Positions 11,796 through 24,715 of a stretch of DNA of 64,000 nt are shown here, one piece after another; the stretch's first letter is position 1; each line of letters starts with the position of its first letter. The position numbers were made by a program, and so were the translations under genes. The notes beneath the pieces are model-generated. The model ran no database searches and was not told the DNA's origin. It worked only from the letters and a program-made list of their open reading frames with translations. The stretch is from Lingula anatina (Eukaryota > Brachiopoda > Lingulata > Lingulida > Lingulidae). The stretch covers positions 287,531 to 351,530 of the forward strand of contig NW_019775482.1 of assembly GCF_001039355.2 (NCBI RefSeq). Direction: 5' to 3'.

Positions 11796-13308
11796 AGTTT
11801 GTGGAATAAAGATTGCCTCAACATCAAATACCTAGAGAAAACAGAGAACACATTGTAAACAAGGCATTGAAAATAATACTGCCAAAAAGATATACATTCT
11901 CTTAAGAAAACAAAACAAAAGTAAACTTAAAACAAAAGCAAAATTCCACCAAAATATTGTCTGTTCATAATATGCTACAAAAGTAATCAAACAAAGGGTT
12001 CAAAAAAAGAGAACAGTGAATAACTCTAACAGAAAATGTGACCAGAGGTTTTAAGTCCCAGGTTTAAAATAAATAACTTTTTTTTTCCTTATTTTTTTCA
12101 TAAAGCTTTAGTAACATAGTATTACACTGCACAAAGATGTAGGAGTGGAGACAACAAAGCCAGAGGTATTAGACTTCCTAGGACAATAGTAGTAGTATTA
12201 GCGTCACTTTATCGCAGGACATGTCGCAATGCCAGATATGTGGTGTTATGATACAGCATTTCATGGCGTAGAATGAGAGAGTACAGAGTGAGAAAGATAA
12301 CACTTCATGTGACACCTGGGCAAACGACTTCTGTTACTGAGCCAAACATAAAAATACATTCATCACAAACGTGGCTGAGAAATCCAGAATGCAGACAAAA
12401 TATTTCCATACGTCTCCCCGTAATAAAAGGGCTTTTCTATCATCCAAGCATCCATCTGCATTCAAAAACATTGGAAAACAGCAAACATCTTGCCAAAATG
12501 ACCGTCTTTTCTAACATAAGTCACTGTACAGAGGTAACTTTAGTGTTATATTTTTGATAGAACAATATGGAGCAAGTGATTTGTTAGGACAGAATTTGCC
12601 ACTGTTCTTATTTACTCATATTCTCCACATCAGAGACAGATTCTTGTTGTTTACAGGTGTTATTCTGTTGTTAATAAAACATTCAACAATACGCCTTTAC
12701 ATTTTGAGCACTGTCATGTTGATAACTCTGTCACAATTGTATTTTTCACAGCTGACGATGAAAATGGGGGGGGGGGTTTTGAAAATTGTGACACCAGACT
12801 CAGCACTTCCTTTTAACAACCATCAATATAATCAAATGAGACAGGAGATACCAAAGTAGATGTACCAGCCATTCTCCTGTCATCAGATGTATTCAAGTTT
12901 GAAGTGCCTACTTATGAATTATGCAATGACTAAATAAAGATGTGGGTATGGGAGGGGGAATGGGGGGGGGGGGGGGGGCGCTCCTGAGTACCAGTGTAAC
13001 TAGATAATCCATTCATTTACTAGCAAAGAGGCAGATGACCTGAATGACATAACCTAAATAGTGGGATGTAGACCCTGGCAGGGGTATATAGACAGACCCT
13101 GACAGTGAGCAGTTCTACATAACAATGCCATTTTGGATATGGCATGACTCCAAAAACACTCCCTTTCGACAAATAAGATCTATTTACAGGAAAGATAGAC
13201 ACCATCATGGCCTGCTCAAATACCTGGCCTTAGACGTGTTCTTGGGCCTAAGTATTTGAATTGTGGTGTCCTTGATTTGTAGTATGAATAAACATTGTCA
13301 TGCTTTAC

Positions 13309-13390
13309 CTGGTGTGACAGATTCCAGTATCCATGGCAACAGCAGGTAACAGGATAACAGCCACCGCATGTGACACATGGGTAACTCCAT
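13309..13390 (-). CDS. First coding exon: start codon and signal peptide
   Basis: Seen: the ATG at 13390-13388 has A at -3 and G at +4, a strong start context. An in-frame TGA occurs upstream in the 5' UTR with no intervening ATG, which supports this start. It encodes 27 residues: a short polar N end (MELPMCHMR), a hydrophobic core (WLLSCYLLLPWIL) and a polar ESVTP end. This is the n-, h- and c-region pattern of a secretory signal peptide. The coding part ends CCA G at 13309, followed by donor GTAAAG. The leftover G joins AA of the Ig exon at 1-203 to give Glu, so the phases agree. Inferred: the product enters the secretory pathway and the Ig domain begins almost directly after signal cleavage. 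M5 and M8 are alternative starts but less likely. Gene identity is not settled. Confidence 0.88.
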
Positions 13391-13466
13391 ACTGCTTGGC
13401 TTTGGACAACTTGGGTTTAGTGGTTTTAGCGTCTCTCTGCTGTTTTTATTGTCTCAGCTTCATCTC
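13391..13466 (-). other. 5' UTR part of exon 2
   Basis: The exon begins at 13466 after an acceptor reading TTTATTTTCGCAG with a pyrimidine-rich lead. The 76 bases before the ATG carry the upstream ORF described below. Because a splice acceptor precedes the UTR, at least one 5' non-coding exon must lie at higher coordinates. The best candidate is at 59557-59724. Confidence 0.8.
13446..13463 (-). promoter_or_regulatory. Upstream ORF (5 codons plus stop) in the 5' UTR
   Basis: ATG AAG CTG AGA CAA TAA, starting three bases into exon 2 and ending 55 bases before the main ATG. Short upstream ORFs often lower translation of the main frame. The effect here is inferred only. Confidence 0.6.
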
Positions 13467-15202
13467 CTGCGAAAATAAATGAAATCAATTGAAACAACAT
13501 TATTGATATTATTGTTGTGGTGTTATGAAACAGCAATCATGAGAAGTACCTGCCAAAGGGACTCCTTAATGTCATTATTAAATGTCACTGCAGGTATTAT
13601 TATACCTTAAAGGCATTATGGAATGGCTTATCCATTAATAGTAAACAAAGAAATCTAAAATATGTGTCATGTTACTATAAGACATAAAGATCTGCCATTT
13701 TTACTGTAAGAGCTGGAACATATGATTCTTTGTCTTTTCTTACTTACTTATAATAAAACAGTAAATGACACCAATACTTGTAACTAACTGCATGTAAATC
13801 AAAACATGCAAAATTATATTTAACTATATCTTTGAATACAACAAAGGTACAGATATATCACCATTGTTACTGCTGCAATTGCATCCTTTTCTACCAGATT
13901 TTGTCTCCACAGAGACGTATTCACTACATACTGACACAGCAGCAGACAGATAGTGCTATGATGCATTTGCTACAATATATGTTGATGTGCACCTTAAATA
14001 CAGGTATGTAAGGACTCTTTGAGTTTATGAAATGTTACCATGGCAACCATCAAATCCACACATCCTTGTATTCAACATGTGACCAAGGTCCTCTGATGAA
14101 AGGTCGATAATGGCATGCTTCAATTGGAAGAAAACATGTTCTGTCTCTTTAGAAACTGTTTCACTTTTCTTTTTTTTATCCTCATTACACAACAAGCACC
14201 ATTGCCAAGCCACTCTCACTCTCCTCTTGCCAGTGTTTCAGCTATCATTCACCAAGATGCCATGTGATTCATCTCTAGTGTGAACAGAATCAATAATCCG
14301 CACTCTTTACAAATGTCAACATATTCAAATCAACTGACAATGCCTTGTGAATGAGACTCCTAGTGGGAGGGGGTGATCTCTATATTCTAAGTGAATCTAT
14401 AGCATTTTATTCCAAGATATTTACAAGCTCTGCAATATATGATTTCTTGAACTGAGGCAACTGACCTTGAGAGAAATATCTCCTTTTCTATTCTGTCTTA
14501 TCCGCTCCACCCCCCCCCCCCCTAAAAAAGGCTAAAATTAAGGCTTGCAGCAAGAAATATTTATACAGTATAAGGTCATGTCCTCTTTTAATAAGGACCT
14601 TCAATTCAATATATATCTATTGCAATTACCACTTTTATCAAAGATTCTTGTTATCTCTTTTTCCAAATTCCATCTATGAAACTGTGAGTCACACTGTCAC
14701 AAAGAAGTCACAATAACTAGGTGTCACACTTATAAATCAAATTCTGGTCACCAAGAAGTCCCCCAGCTATGGACTGCTGAAGGCCTTTCCTATATAATAC
14801 CCCACACTCCCGTCTTGGCTTCATTACTCAGATCAATTACAGTCTACAGCTAATTACCGACTTCATTATCATTCAAACTCCAGTGAACAAACCAATAACT
14901 TAATCCTCACCCTCTCTCTGGAGGGCTCACTCTTGTTGTGTTTATGTTCTGACCATATATATACAGACTCCAGGGCACCTTGACCGCATTCACAACCAAA
15001 ACTGATCCGTGGACAAACAGGTCCATGGATCAAATATGGCCGATCAACTTGTTCTGAACGCACCCTTTCATTGGCATACCTGGAGCCTAGCCAGATAGAT
15101 TCTTATTCAGCATATTAAAGAATCAAATTACAAATTGTTCTTAGTATTGTGTCCCACATCAGAGGTACAAAAGATTTTTTGGGACAGAATTTTAGACCAA
15201 AA

Positions 15203-15610
15203 TTTGGTCCCAACTTCAGTTCTGGACAAATCTGCAGCCATCTCTTCCAAACCAGAGAAACTAATCTGAAAATCTGCCCAATTTTCTGAATATGAATTGC
15301 AATTTAGCATGAGAATATTCCTATGTCATAAATCAGGGGAAAAGTCTGGCATTTTGTGAAAAACCTCTGAAAATATGGCATTGGTTCCAGACCTACCCTT
15401 TCCCCTCCTAAGTATTTATTGCAGATCTGCATCTATCTAAAAAATTATAATTTTGGTTCCCAATCAAGTCAGAAAAATCTCATCCCTGATAAATATCTTC
15501 AAGCCTTGTCTGGAAATGCACCGAGAGTCCTGAATATGGATTGCCATTTTGCATGAGGTGCTCTGCATGACATAATTGACTGTGAGCAATGATCAAACTC
15601 TGGTGACAGG
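15203..15610. repeat. Two diverged copies of a roughly 245-bp repeat
   Basis: TTGGTCCCAA...AAATCTG...CC and CTGAATATGAATTGC...TTAGCATGAG (near 15203-15312) recur as TTGGTTCCCAA...AAATCTC...CC and CTGAATATGGATTGCC...TTGCATGAG (near 15453-15557). The offset is about 244 bp. The section between the copies (about 15352-15470) matches a dispersed copy near 57318-57440. Confidence 0.6.
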
Positions 15611-17277
15611 CTCCCACATTAGTGACACATCCAATTAAACTCCTTGCAAAAAATCAAGAGGCTGGATTAATGAGTCAGTCAATATAAATTCATCTCAGTG
15701 TGGGATGTGTTTCTCCAAATAAGCAGACTATATTGGGTTTTAGTACATTGTTAACACAGCATCCAGGGGCAGGATTTATGACTGGTAGTTTTCCAGGTAA
15801 AAAAAAATGTCCCTGTGCTGAGATAGCATTACATCTAATAAAGAGAAATCACCTGGAAGTGAGAGAGGAAGACAAGAAGTAGGTGACCATCCCCACTACC
15901 ATGTAAACTATTATAGGATTGTCTTGAATCAGGAGCAGACTAACTGAAAACAATCAGTAACACATTTGCTTAAAGAGACACACAAGATATTCATGCAATA
16001 AAAAATAAAATTATTATTTTATTACTATCTTTATTATTTTTTCCTGAACATTTTAGCACATTTTTCCTAATCACCAAGGCAAACTCGATCTGCCCCAAAC
16101 TCTGGTAAAAATTGCATTTCCCCAGTTCAAAATTTCTGATCTCTCCCTCCACAATAATTATCCATCCATCTTCATCTCACTAACGAGAATGACAAAAAAT
16201 TAGAAATCTAGAACCAAAAATCGAGTTTATAGACCATAATTTGCATGGATATCATCAATAACAATTACTTACCACATAATAAACTCATTTCCAGGCTTCT
16301 GATTATGTACCTGACATACCAACCAACATTAAAGAACTTACCTATTTCCTTCCAGGAAAATCTCTTAGGCTACGACAAGAGTTGGGTTTCACTGTAGAAA
16401 ATCAATTTCCTCAATTTCAGTCAGAGAAATTAAATGACAACCTGTGATTACCAGGAGACTTAGCAGACAACATGCATGTTTTCGTGAAAGCTCAACTCTG
16501 CGGAGAAACCCTAGCTGATCATGAGTCACTCAAGGGATTAAAAAATCAATAAAATCCATCAAAGTACTCTGATATTATGATATTTTAAAAGGGTACTTTT
16601 AGTAACATTGCTGCTAGCTTTCTTTATCTGCTAGAGGTATTTGCTGAACTCCTGCAGCAAAGATTGCAATACGAAGTCAAGTCTCACTCTGAGCCATCAA
16701 AGATTTCCACTGTGCAATGTCATTCAAGTCAAAAATTTCAACTCCATATACTGAGCACCTACTGCACCATCCAAAGGCATTTTTTGTCGGATCACAAACT
16801 ATTGCCTCTTTAATCCAAAGTGACAACTAATACCCAACTATTTTTTTTTATATAAATCATCTTATCAGGTTTTGTCACAGGTAGAGCATGATCTCAATGT
16901 GTTTACCCATAACAGAATGGTTCTAAAACTAAAAATAAACCCATCTTAAATTTTTTTGTTAGTATCTGAAGTCAGTCACTGGTGCACTGACACCAAACTA
17001 TTGACTAAGGCAAACTGGTTTCGACACAATATTATATTATGGGTGCATATTAAATTATGATTCTCAATTAAGTTGCTCACATTCCCCCTGCTGAACAACT
17101 TTCGACCCCATTTGAAGGCGCATAATTCTATTTGGGAAATGTGCACTTGACTTACAAAAGGTGTCCGCTTCCAGTCTGGAATTTCATGTGCAAATCACCG
17201 CCAGTTATGACAGCAGACCTGTGTAACTCTCAAAAATTACAGCAATGTCTTTTAAGTCGCCGCAGAGTCGTGGAACA

Positions 17278-17287
17278 TGATTGACAG
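17278..17287 (+). promoter_or_regulatory. PBX-PREP/MEIS composite site 1 (TGATTGACAG)
   Basis: Exact match to the classical composite site, followed by GCATAATTCC. Binding is inferred from the motif only. Confidence 0.45.
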
Positions 17288-17436
17288 GCATAATTCCAAT
17301 CTTTCTTCTTTGCCCTTTTCCATCTCCTTGAGCAAACTAATTCCTCTGTTCACCAAGCAGCAACATTCAAATTACGCAATTTGCTCTGCGAAGCAAATAC
17401 AAAGCCACTGTTTTGAATTGGACACAAAGGCAAACA

Positions 17437-17446
17437 TGATTGACAG
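17437..17446 (+). promoter_or_regulatory. PBX-PREP/MEIS composite site 2 (TGATTGACAG)
   Basis: Exact match in the same orientation as site 1, 159 bp away, followed by GCGTAATTCC. The bases around the core are also kept between the two sites while more distant flanks are not. Confidence 0.45.
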
Positions 17447-18814
17447 GCGTAATTCCACACTTAACTTTAAGTCCTTCAGACTAGAGTGAGCAATCGTTCT
17501 GGCAGAAATGTCATCAAACCGTGTGCAGTCACCAGAACTGACAGTGCTCATTCCGTCCCTGATCCGCTCTTTCATATCGCAATTCAGACTCCGCCAAGTG
17601 TGTGCCCTCTCATCTACTCTAATGTGACAAAACACTCATTGTTCCCAGCTATCCCTGCTTCACTGATAGGAACACCTCCGGGGCTTGGGGGCCAGGCCCA
17701 CAATAGAAACATTCAAGTGAACTCTGCAGCCTCGCAGAATGGAAGAAAGAAACATTTGGATACAGGGTATAGTCCTGGAGTATAGACGTGACATAATGGG
17801 GGGAAAATACTGCTCCATTCTGGAACGGTTGGCTTAAGTTCACACAAAGGGGCATTGCATTCAGATTTCAATGCGTGGCGCCGGGGTCTTTAGTGTTTCC
17901 CCCTACCCCTCACCTGCATTGGCATAGGAAGAGAAACAAGCACACGTGCACAAGCCAGGAAATAACCGCAGCAGATGCAAACATCGAATGAATTTAAGGG
18001 CAGTTGTCTGAGAACCAAACTTGATTCACTTGGTTAACTTCCCACACTCAAAAGAACAGTGAAAGGAGTAGTTAACCGCTCCAACAAACCCACGATTCCA
18101 AATGTTCCTCGAAAAAGACACTGAATCCAATTTTCCCATATTTGTTTTGCAATCTTGAAAAGATCATTTGGTGCTTTCCAGGTAAGCAGAACATCTTTTA
18201 ACAAGGCTGCAAATAAGGTGTCACTTTCAAAGCGATAGGAAGTTACCACTCACAGACAACCTGCACTAGCTACTATTCTAGAATCTCTCTTTCATGCACA
18301 GTGGTCAATTTCTCTCTCATCTGACAAAAATAACCTTCATTTTATTTTCACATTTTTAAGTTTAATAATTATTGCACATCAAAAATAAAACAAAATGTTT
18401 CACTTGATTCATCTTTTAACATTCTGTCCACTGACTATTTCATCGAGGAAAAGAAAGTCTAAATATCACTTTTATCATTTTTTTGCCATGGCCCAAACTT
18501 TGCACATACGTTTCTAACCGTATTAACTGAAATAAATACAACCTACCCCATAGTCTACAGAAACAATTTCAAAAAGTTATCTTCCACTAGCACTTGTGAA
18601 TCTGCTACACAACAGGAAAATCCACTTACAATCAGTCCTTAATTTCTAAACTAATTACCAGTCCACAATCGCTTTATCTCTGGTAATTGCCAACAATGAC
18701 ACGACTAAGTGTGTACAATTTCAGCATCCATTTCCATTAATTGTATTAGATACGCAATTCCAGTGTTCCTGAATGATTAGTTTTAGTGCCTGCTGTGATC
18801 AACTATCATCATCC

Positions 18815-18840
18815 TTTTTTTTTTTTTTTTTTTTTTTTTT
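18815..18840. repeat. Poly-T tract (26 T)
   Basis: Homopolymer run. It could be the tail of a minus-strand retroposed element, but no element body is recognised in the flanks. A similar 21-T run lies at 38919-38939. Confidence 0.9.
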
Positions 18841-21489
18841 GCTAATACATATCACCAGTTTTAATTTCTATCAACCCATCTTTCTTTTAACTGGTCTAAT
18901 AAATGTCAAAACTGTTCTCATCTGATATTTATGTCCCTCGATAACTGCAACTACATATTTTATTCCAACATCCCATACACCTGTCAAACTGTCAAAAACA
19001 AAACATTTCATTCACTCTAAGTTTGGACAGACAGAAAATTCTTAGAATAATGTTGGGATTACCTTCAAGGATATAATCCCTACCATGGTGGAAGTCCTCG
19101 TTGAAGAGCAATCATGTTTAACAGCCCACTTACTCTAAAACACTTTGATATTATGGAAGATGAGCTACTAGCAGATGTCATATTGAAACAAGGCCTTTCC
19201 TACTCATGTAACACATCTATCATGACTTTGTCAGATCAAAGAGAAGTGTCTGGAGATGTTGGCAATAAACCTTCCAGTGCATCTTTCTTTGAAGCAATGC
19301 CTTCCATGGGAGAAATCAAAGGCAACAGAACACATCCTACACAATGTCAGAGTAGGGACATTCCCCACTAAAATACTCCATGTTGATGAAAGGTCATAGT
19401 GTCCAAGAGTTGTTTATAATTGAGTCAGTACCCAAGGCCAAGAACATTTGGCAAGGTCAAGGTTACTATTTCAAGAACCCAGGTACACTTCTTCTGCCTT
19501 TTCTGGATGAGTTTCTGCTTGTCTTCTGGAGTAATTATATTTGAATAACTACCTCAGAATGCACATCCACAAAATCACTCTCTGAGAATTATGATATGAA
19601 CAGTGTTCCCTTCCTGAAGGCTCATTTAGTACAATATAATGTAGAGTGGAACCCACAGAGTTTATAAATGAAATAATCCATTACCAAGAATGTTCAATGC
19701 AATCAAAAAGGCCATAACTAGATACAAAGAAGCCCTAAAATAGCCAAACCCTTTTCGCAGATTAGCCGTTCTTTGGTGGTTGTGATAAATCTGAAAAGTT
19801 AGAGGTATTCAGGACATGGTTCACGGCCTTATTACCACAGATAGGTGCCCAGCCGCTACATTTCTCTCACCACCTTGGCTGACAAAACTGTTTCATCCAT
19901 GGACTCTGATCAAAAGGAACTTCTCCTGATTGAAGAGGAGTTTTTAATCAATGGTGTTCAGACTATTAGATGATTTCTGAAGGTCAGATATGTACAGAAT
20001 GTTACTAGCGTGACTATCTTAGTGAAAAATCAAGCAAGAACATACACATCTGCATACTATGAAGCTCTTGTGATTATAAAAGTAACCATTTAAAAAAATT
20101 TATATTTCAGGCAACTGTACTATGAATGCTTATACCAAATGGGCGGCATGATTTCTATACATAGCATACACCCAAGTAAAAAGAATACTATATATAATAA
20201 TAATAATAACAATAAAATTTAAGAAACTAAGAAACAAAATGCTTTAACTTCCCAAGTGATCAATGAATGTTGCTGTATGGTTCAATCCAACAGACATCTC
20301 TCTCAGCTATTTTTATACCACCTAGATAAAACCTGGTAACAACCCCAACAAGAACATTACATAAACACAACAAGCACTACATCATGGAAATGGCCCACTA
20401 ATATACCACAACTATTCTGCTGGGCCTCTTCCAGGAATTATATAACCACATTCAGGAATTGCAGATATACTTCTGGGAATTGCACACACATTTCTAGGAT
20501 TGCCAAACTGGCAGAAGTATTCATGATGAAGTACCAGCTGCAAGAACACTGCAACATCTTGTATAGTTTTTTGATCTGCTATTCACAATTTCTTTTCCTA
20601 TGGCTTAAACAGTACACTAGGCACAAATGTTATTTAGGCCCTGTGTCTAAATATCAATTATGCATGGCAGCCAACATTACCCATGTAACATACCATTAAA
20701 CAGAAAAAATAACAAAATTACCATTCATTTTTTTGTACTAATACTGGCATCTTTTTTTTTTATTGTGCAACTTAAACAGATGACTTTATAAATAAATTGA
20801 ATACAAGGTAATAAAAGCATAATGTACAGGTATACCTCTCTCACTCCACCCAGCTCCTGTTTCTTCCCAATCATCAACAAAGCCATACAGAAGGGAGATA
20901 AACAAGCACATAAAACTAGACTACCTTCCAATCTAGCATTATTAACACCGTTTACCTGTAATACTTTTATGCGGACACTTAGGTATAAATCAGCTGGCGG
21001 TGAAAACCCACATGAATCACTAGTGAATGGAATTGGCAACCTTTTTACTCTGCCCTGGTATTATGCGGTATGATACAGATGTGGGAACTTCGACTGCCTT
21101 TTCTTGCTGAAAGTGCCCTTGGAAGGAAATGAATGGTGAAGGGAGGAAGGAGGAAAGGAAGGGAATTTATCTAGCAGAATCTGCTATCGTTACAAATATC
21201 TTCAGTGCAGGAGTTTATCCAAGATTTTGAAATAAGGTGTTCAGATCCATTTTCATATTGAGACAGGCCATACAGGAGCTTCAATAAGAAAAGTCTTTTT
21301 TATTTAATTGGCCGTCCAAAACTGAAATTGGGTTATCCAAAAGACAGCTGGAAAATTGCCTGCCTAATGCCCTGCTTTAGTGGCAATTGGCAAATTCGGC
21401 TCTAAAAGAAAACTTCTCAAAATTCAGTGTAAAGTTTTGCAACATGTCTTATGCAGATCATAAAACCTACTAGATTGAACAAGCCTCTC

Positions 21490-21627
21490 AATGCGAGACT
21501 CAGAATCAACATTGGATCTACAAGTAGGTTCTATGCCATTCTTAAAACTGTGTCAACTAAGGGGGTGAAATGGCCCAATTTTTCAACTCCCCCTCCCCAA
21601 CTTCTGAAATTGCTGGTACAGGCCTGC
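21490..21627. repeat. Dispersed repeat with C-rich run, copy 2
   Basis: Partner of 11660-11795 in the same orientation, with the same order of motifs: a G-rich lead, CCCAA or CCAC plus a T run, a C-rich run, then TTGCTGGT and AGGCCT. Confidence 0.5.
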
Positions 21628-21734
21628 CACACCATGATGATTCAGAAGTAGCTTTTCACAGCCTTCAACTCTTTAAAACACAACCTTTACCCAGTCTATT
21701 GTAATAGCTCCCTACCTATCCGTCTGACCACAGC

Positions 21735-21737
<3 letters not shown>

Positions 21738-21794
<57 letters not shown>
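21738..21794. repeat. CT microsatellite
   Basis: Uninterrupted CT dinucleotides over 57 bases. Confidence 0.97.
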
Positions 21795-21796
<2 letters not shown>

Positions 21797-24663
21797 CCTC
21801 CATCCTGTCAATACATTAGTCTGACTTATCTACTTATCACCTACTAAAACCCCTCATCAGACCTACTCAGTGCCTGGGCCTAGGGGGCAGGGGACAAGTT
21901 CTACAAAATCACATCAGACCGAGTATTGGTCTTAACTTTTAAACTTTATATGAAATAATGCATCTGTTTTGTGCCAAGAAAGGAACAGCAACTGTTTCAG
22001 ACCAATTGTTTACTAATTTTAGCCAACCACTACAGATCTACCCTGCAGTGATATAATTACCGATGAAAATTTGGTTTACACCAAGTTCTAGTTTCGTGTT
22101 TATTGGTGAAACCCTCTTCTGTAGGAAGATTGATTCCCCAGTCACAGATATTACATGCCCTTACACCACAATTACACTGATTTATGCCAGCTACAGGCTG
22201 CTAATACATCGCTGCAAAAAAACTCAAGGAATAAAAATGTGTTTTTGGCAAACCAAGTTGCTGACTCATTACCATAAACTTTTTACCTCTTAACCAAGAA
22301 GATGGCAAATCAACACTTTTCCACATTTTTACCTCTGCCAATGAAAGTTGTTTCACCAATGCTGGTTTGGTGATTTGTTAGTGAACAAGGCATACCAATC
22401 AATATATTTCATAATAGCTAATGTTTTCACACTTTGCCAGGTGGTTTAGAATGCTCTCTAGCTTGACTCATTAAAACTAGTAAAACATCACATGTTAACA
22501 ACCTCGTATATCAAACAATAAGCATCGTGCTTCAAAATACCTTCCTATCCGCAAATACAGAAAAACACAAGAACAAGCCATCAATTTTTGAAAGCCAGGA
22601 CCCTCTGTAATCCCTTACCGTCAAAATCTACCAACAAGATATTTCCAGTAGGTGTAGGCCTGCTAGTCAGCCTCCCTCTCCTTATTCCAACCAGGTAATG
22701 TTTTATAACATACCTGGTATGCAGGAGTCTCCCTCCTGACCACTAATGATGTATTTACGATCACATGGCAGCATAAATCCAATTAAAGCGAGGCCTAACA
22801 CCTATAATTAATAATCTTTATCCTTTAGGGTTGTGCTGATGGTTATCTAGGAAGAGGATAACACTTGTAAAGGTTTTACGTAGTAATGAATGATAAGTTT
22901 GAGTGAGGACGGTAAGGGATGAGTGAGGACAGTAAGGGGATATTTTGGCTGCATTATCTCTCTGAATTTAGAAATGTAAACATGTTCAAAGCAGGACTTA
23001 TCTTAGACACATTGTGGAACTATATATAACTTTATTTAATATAAAAAACTGAATCATAGTTGGATCCAAATCTGTCCTTGTGTGAACATGACTCACAGAA
23101 AATGAAATAAAGACAGAAATGAAGTCCAACAGCTGAAGGGTCCAGGCCTTGGACATTCAATTAATTCAATCTCTACTTTGACCATGTGTCTTTTCTGTCC
23201 GTGTCAATTCCTATAATCTCCCCATATGTTGTTTTATTGGAGGGCAGCTGCTCAGGAAAAGCCTTGCTTTTTTAGTCAATTTGATAACAGTCGTGTATGT
23301 GACAGCCTCTGTCAATGCCACTCTTATTACACAACCAGAATTAATTAAATTTCCATCAACATTACTTGTTCCTTTCAAAGAAAGAAATAGCCTTATTCGT
23401 AACAATGTGGAAAAACCAAAAGTGATGCAATGAAATTTCATAAATGAAGAGAAACCCTTTTCAGAAAATCAATATTTAGGAAAACTTTCTCAGAAAATCA
23501 AAAATTATATCTAAGAAATAACATTTATGGTTAATTTTACTTCTGAATTGGCTATATTTCACTAAGTCAATTCTATTCTGAATTTTTATTTCTTCTTTTC
23601 ATTCTATTTTTTTTTTTTTTGGGGGGGGGGGAGCAGAGGGGGGAGAATGTAACAGAGAGATACCGCGTTAATCTAAACGGAAAATCTAAAACAACAAAAA
23701 CACATTAGAATACACAATTATGAAATATGATAGGTCATCCAACATACTAACACCTTCCCTATCTCCTAGACTACATCCCTGCCACTCTGTACTCACAACT
23801 CTTTAACACCTCGTTATCTCTCTCCTGTCCAGACGTTCCGCCATTACAGACACTTAGCGCAAACTTCACCACTCAGACAACAGCCAGGCATTTACTCCCA
23901 TCAGCCATAATGAGACAATGAGAGAAACAGAGACAATGAGAGAAACACTGGTTATATTATTACTGTCTGAGAGGCCAGCAACATGTTCCAGAAGTAAATT
24001 TACACAGTGAAATTCAACTACTGGCAGGCTGGCAAGCCCATTAGCCATTACCTGGCTGTTACATCAATATTGGTTTTCTATTAACACTGGAAGGCTGCTG
24101 CCCAGGTCATTAAAGAGCAGTTCTGTGGTTTGGCGGAACTATACAAAATACATTAGGACATTAGCGTTGATTGATCTGCAACCCTGGTCATTTGTTTCTT
24201 GTTGTCGTGACTGTATCTGGCCAGTAATCTTAAAGCCATTCCTGAACATGACTAGTGAATAGAACACTCTGCTGAACTTTACTTTCAACACAGACAAGAG
24301 TGCAAACATTGTAACAAGAGCTGGAGTGATAAATTCAACAGAGAAACAGGAGCCGAGGTTTTAGTTCAAATCTATAAAACTGGGGTTGGGGATTAATCAA
24401 GTCAATTAATATATCCTGTGTGGCATCAAATAGGCCTTGAACAAAGTTTGAAAACTGTCTGAATTTGTTCCTGTTAACTTTCAGTCTACTTCAAGTAGTA
24501 GTTCTCTTCTCTTTCAGTCTAGAAATGAGACTAATTGCCATTCAGAGACCAATCTAAATTGCCTTTCTAAGACCATTCTCTGTCTGCAATAATGATGATG
24601 GCTATTTAGATTTAACAGGGATTAGTAAGAATACAGTGAAGCAACGGCTTTGACAAAGTGAAC

Positions 24664-24666
<3 letters not shown>

Positions 24667-24710
<44 letters not shown>
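24667..24710. repeat. GA microsatellite
   Basis: Uninterrupted GA dinucleotides over 44 bases. Confidence 0.97.

Positions 24711-24715
<5 letters not shown>

Larger units (their letters stand above)
204..13308 (-). other. Intron 2 of the Ig-protein gene (13.1 kb, phase 1)
   Basis: The intron has a GTAAAG donor (from 13308 down) and a TTTACAG acceptor (up to 204). The phase matches on both sides: CCA G before, AA GTG after. No further exon was recognised inside it. Contents by stretch: 204-2100 plain AT-rich sequence with an ATT run at about 1329-1353; 2102-2248 a 75-bp tandem duplication; 2635-2653 a C tract; 3338-9581 repeated blocks around two N characters; 9737-9784 a short hairpin; 9800-11650 nothing notable; 11660-11795 a dispersed repeat with a C tract; 12766-12776 and 12962-12978 G tracts. 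Predicted ORFs here are short, lack domains and look like chance. Confidence 0.85.
17110..17640. promoter_or_regulatory. Candidate enhancer with paired PBX-PREP/MEIS-type sites
   Basis: Seen: TGATTGACAG occurs exactly at 17278-17287 and 17437-17446. Both lie within a shared 25-base stretch starting AACATGATTGACAGGC that differs at one base. Further TGACAG motifs lie near 17206 and 17536, so there are four in about 350 bp. GCATAATTC or GCGTAATTC follows both main sites and also occurs near 17118. Between the pair lies a 7-base inverted repeat, ATTTGCT...AGCAAAT (17379-17398). Known: TGATTGACAG is the composite binding site of PBX with PREP/MEIS homeodomain proteins. Inferred: an intronic regulatory module. 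A local duplication could also explain the pair. ORFs over this stretch look like chance. Confidence 0.45.

Noticed and set aside
17277-17785. Overlapping ORFs of 70 and 99 codons, and an 87-codon one on the other strand
   Set aside because: No domain, signal or splice context. The repeated MIDR-NS start of the first ORF comes from the duplicated TGATTGACAG stretch.
17914-17960. Possible alternative exon ending in CAG/GTGAGG on the minus strand
   Set aside because: The donor is strong, but no convincing acceptor or open frame links it to the gene. It remains possible as an alternative 5' exon.
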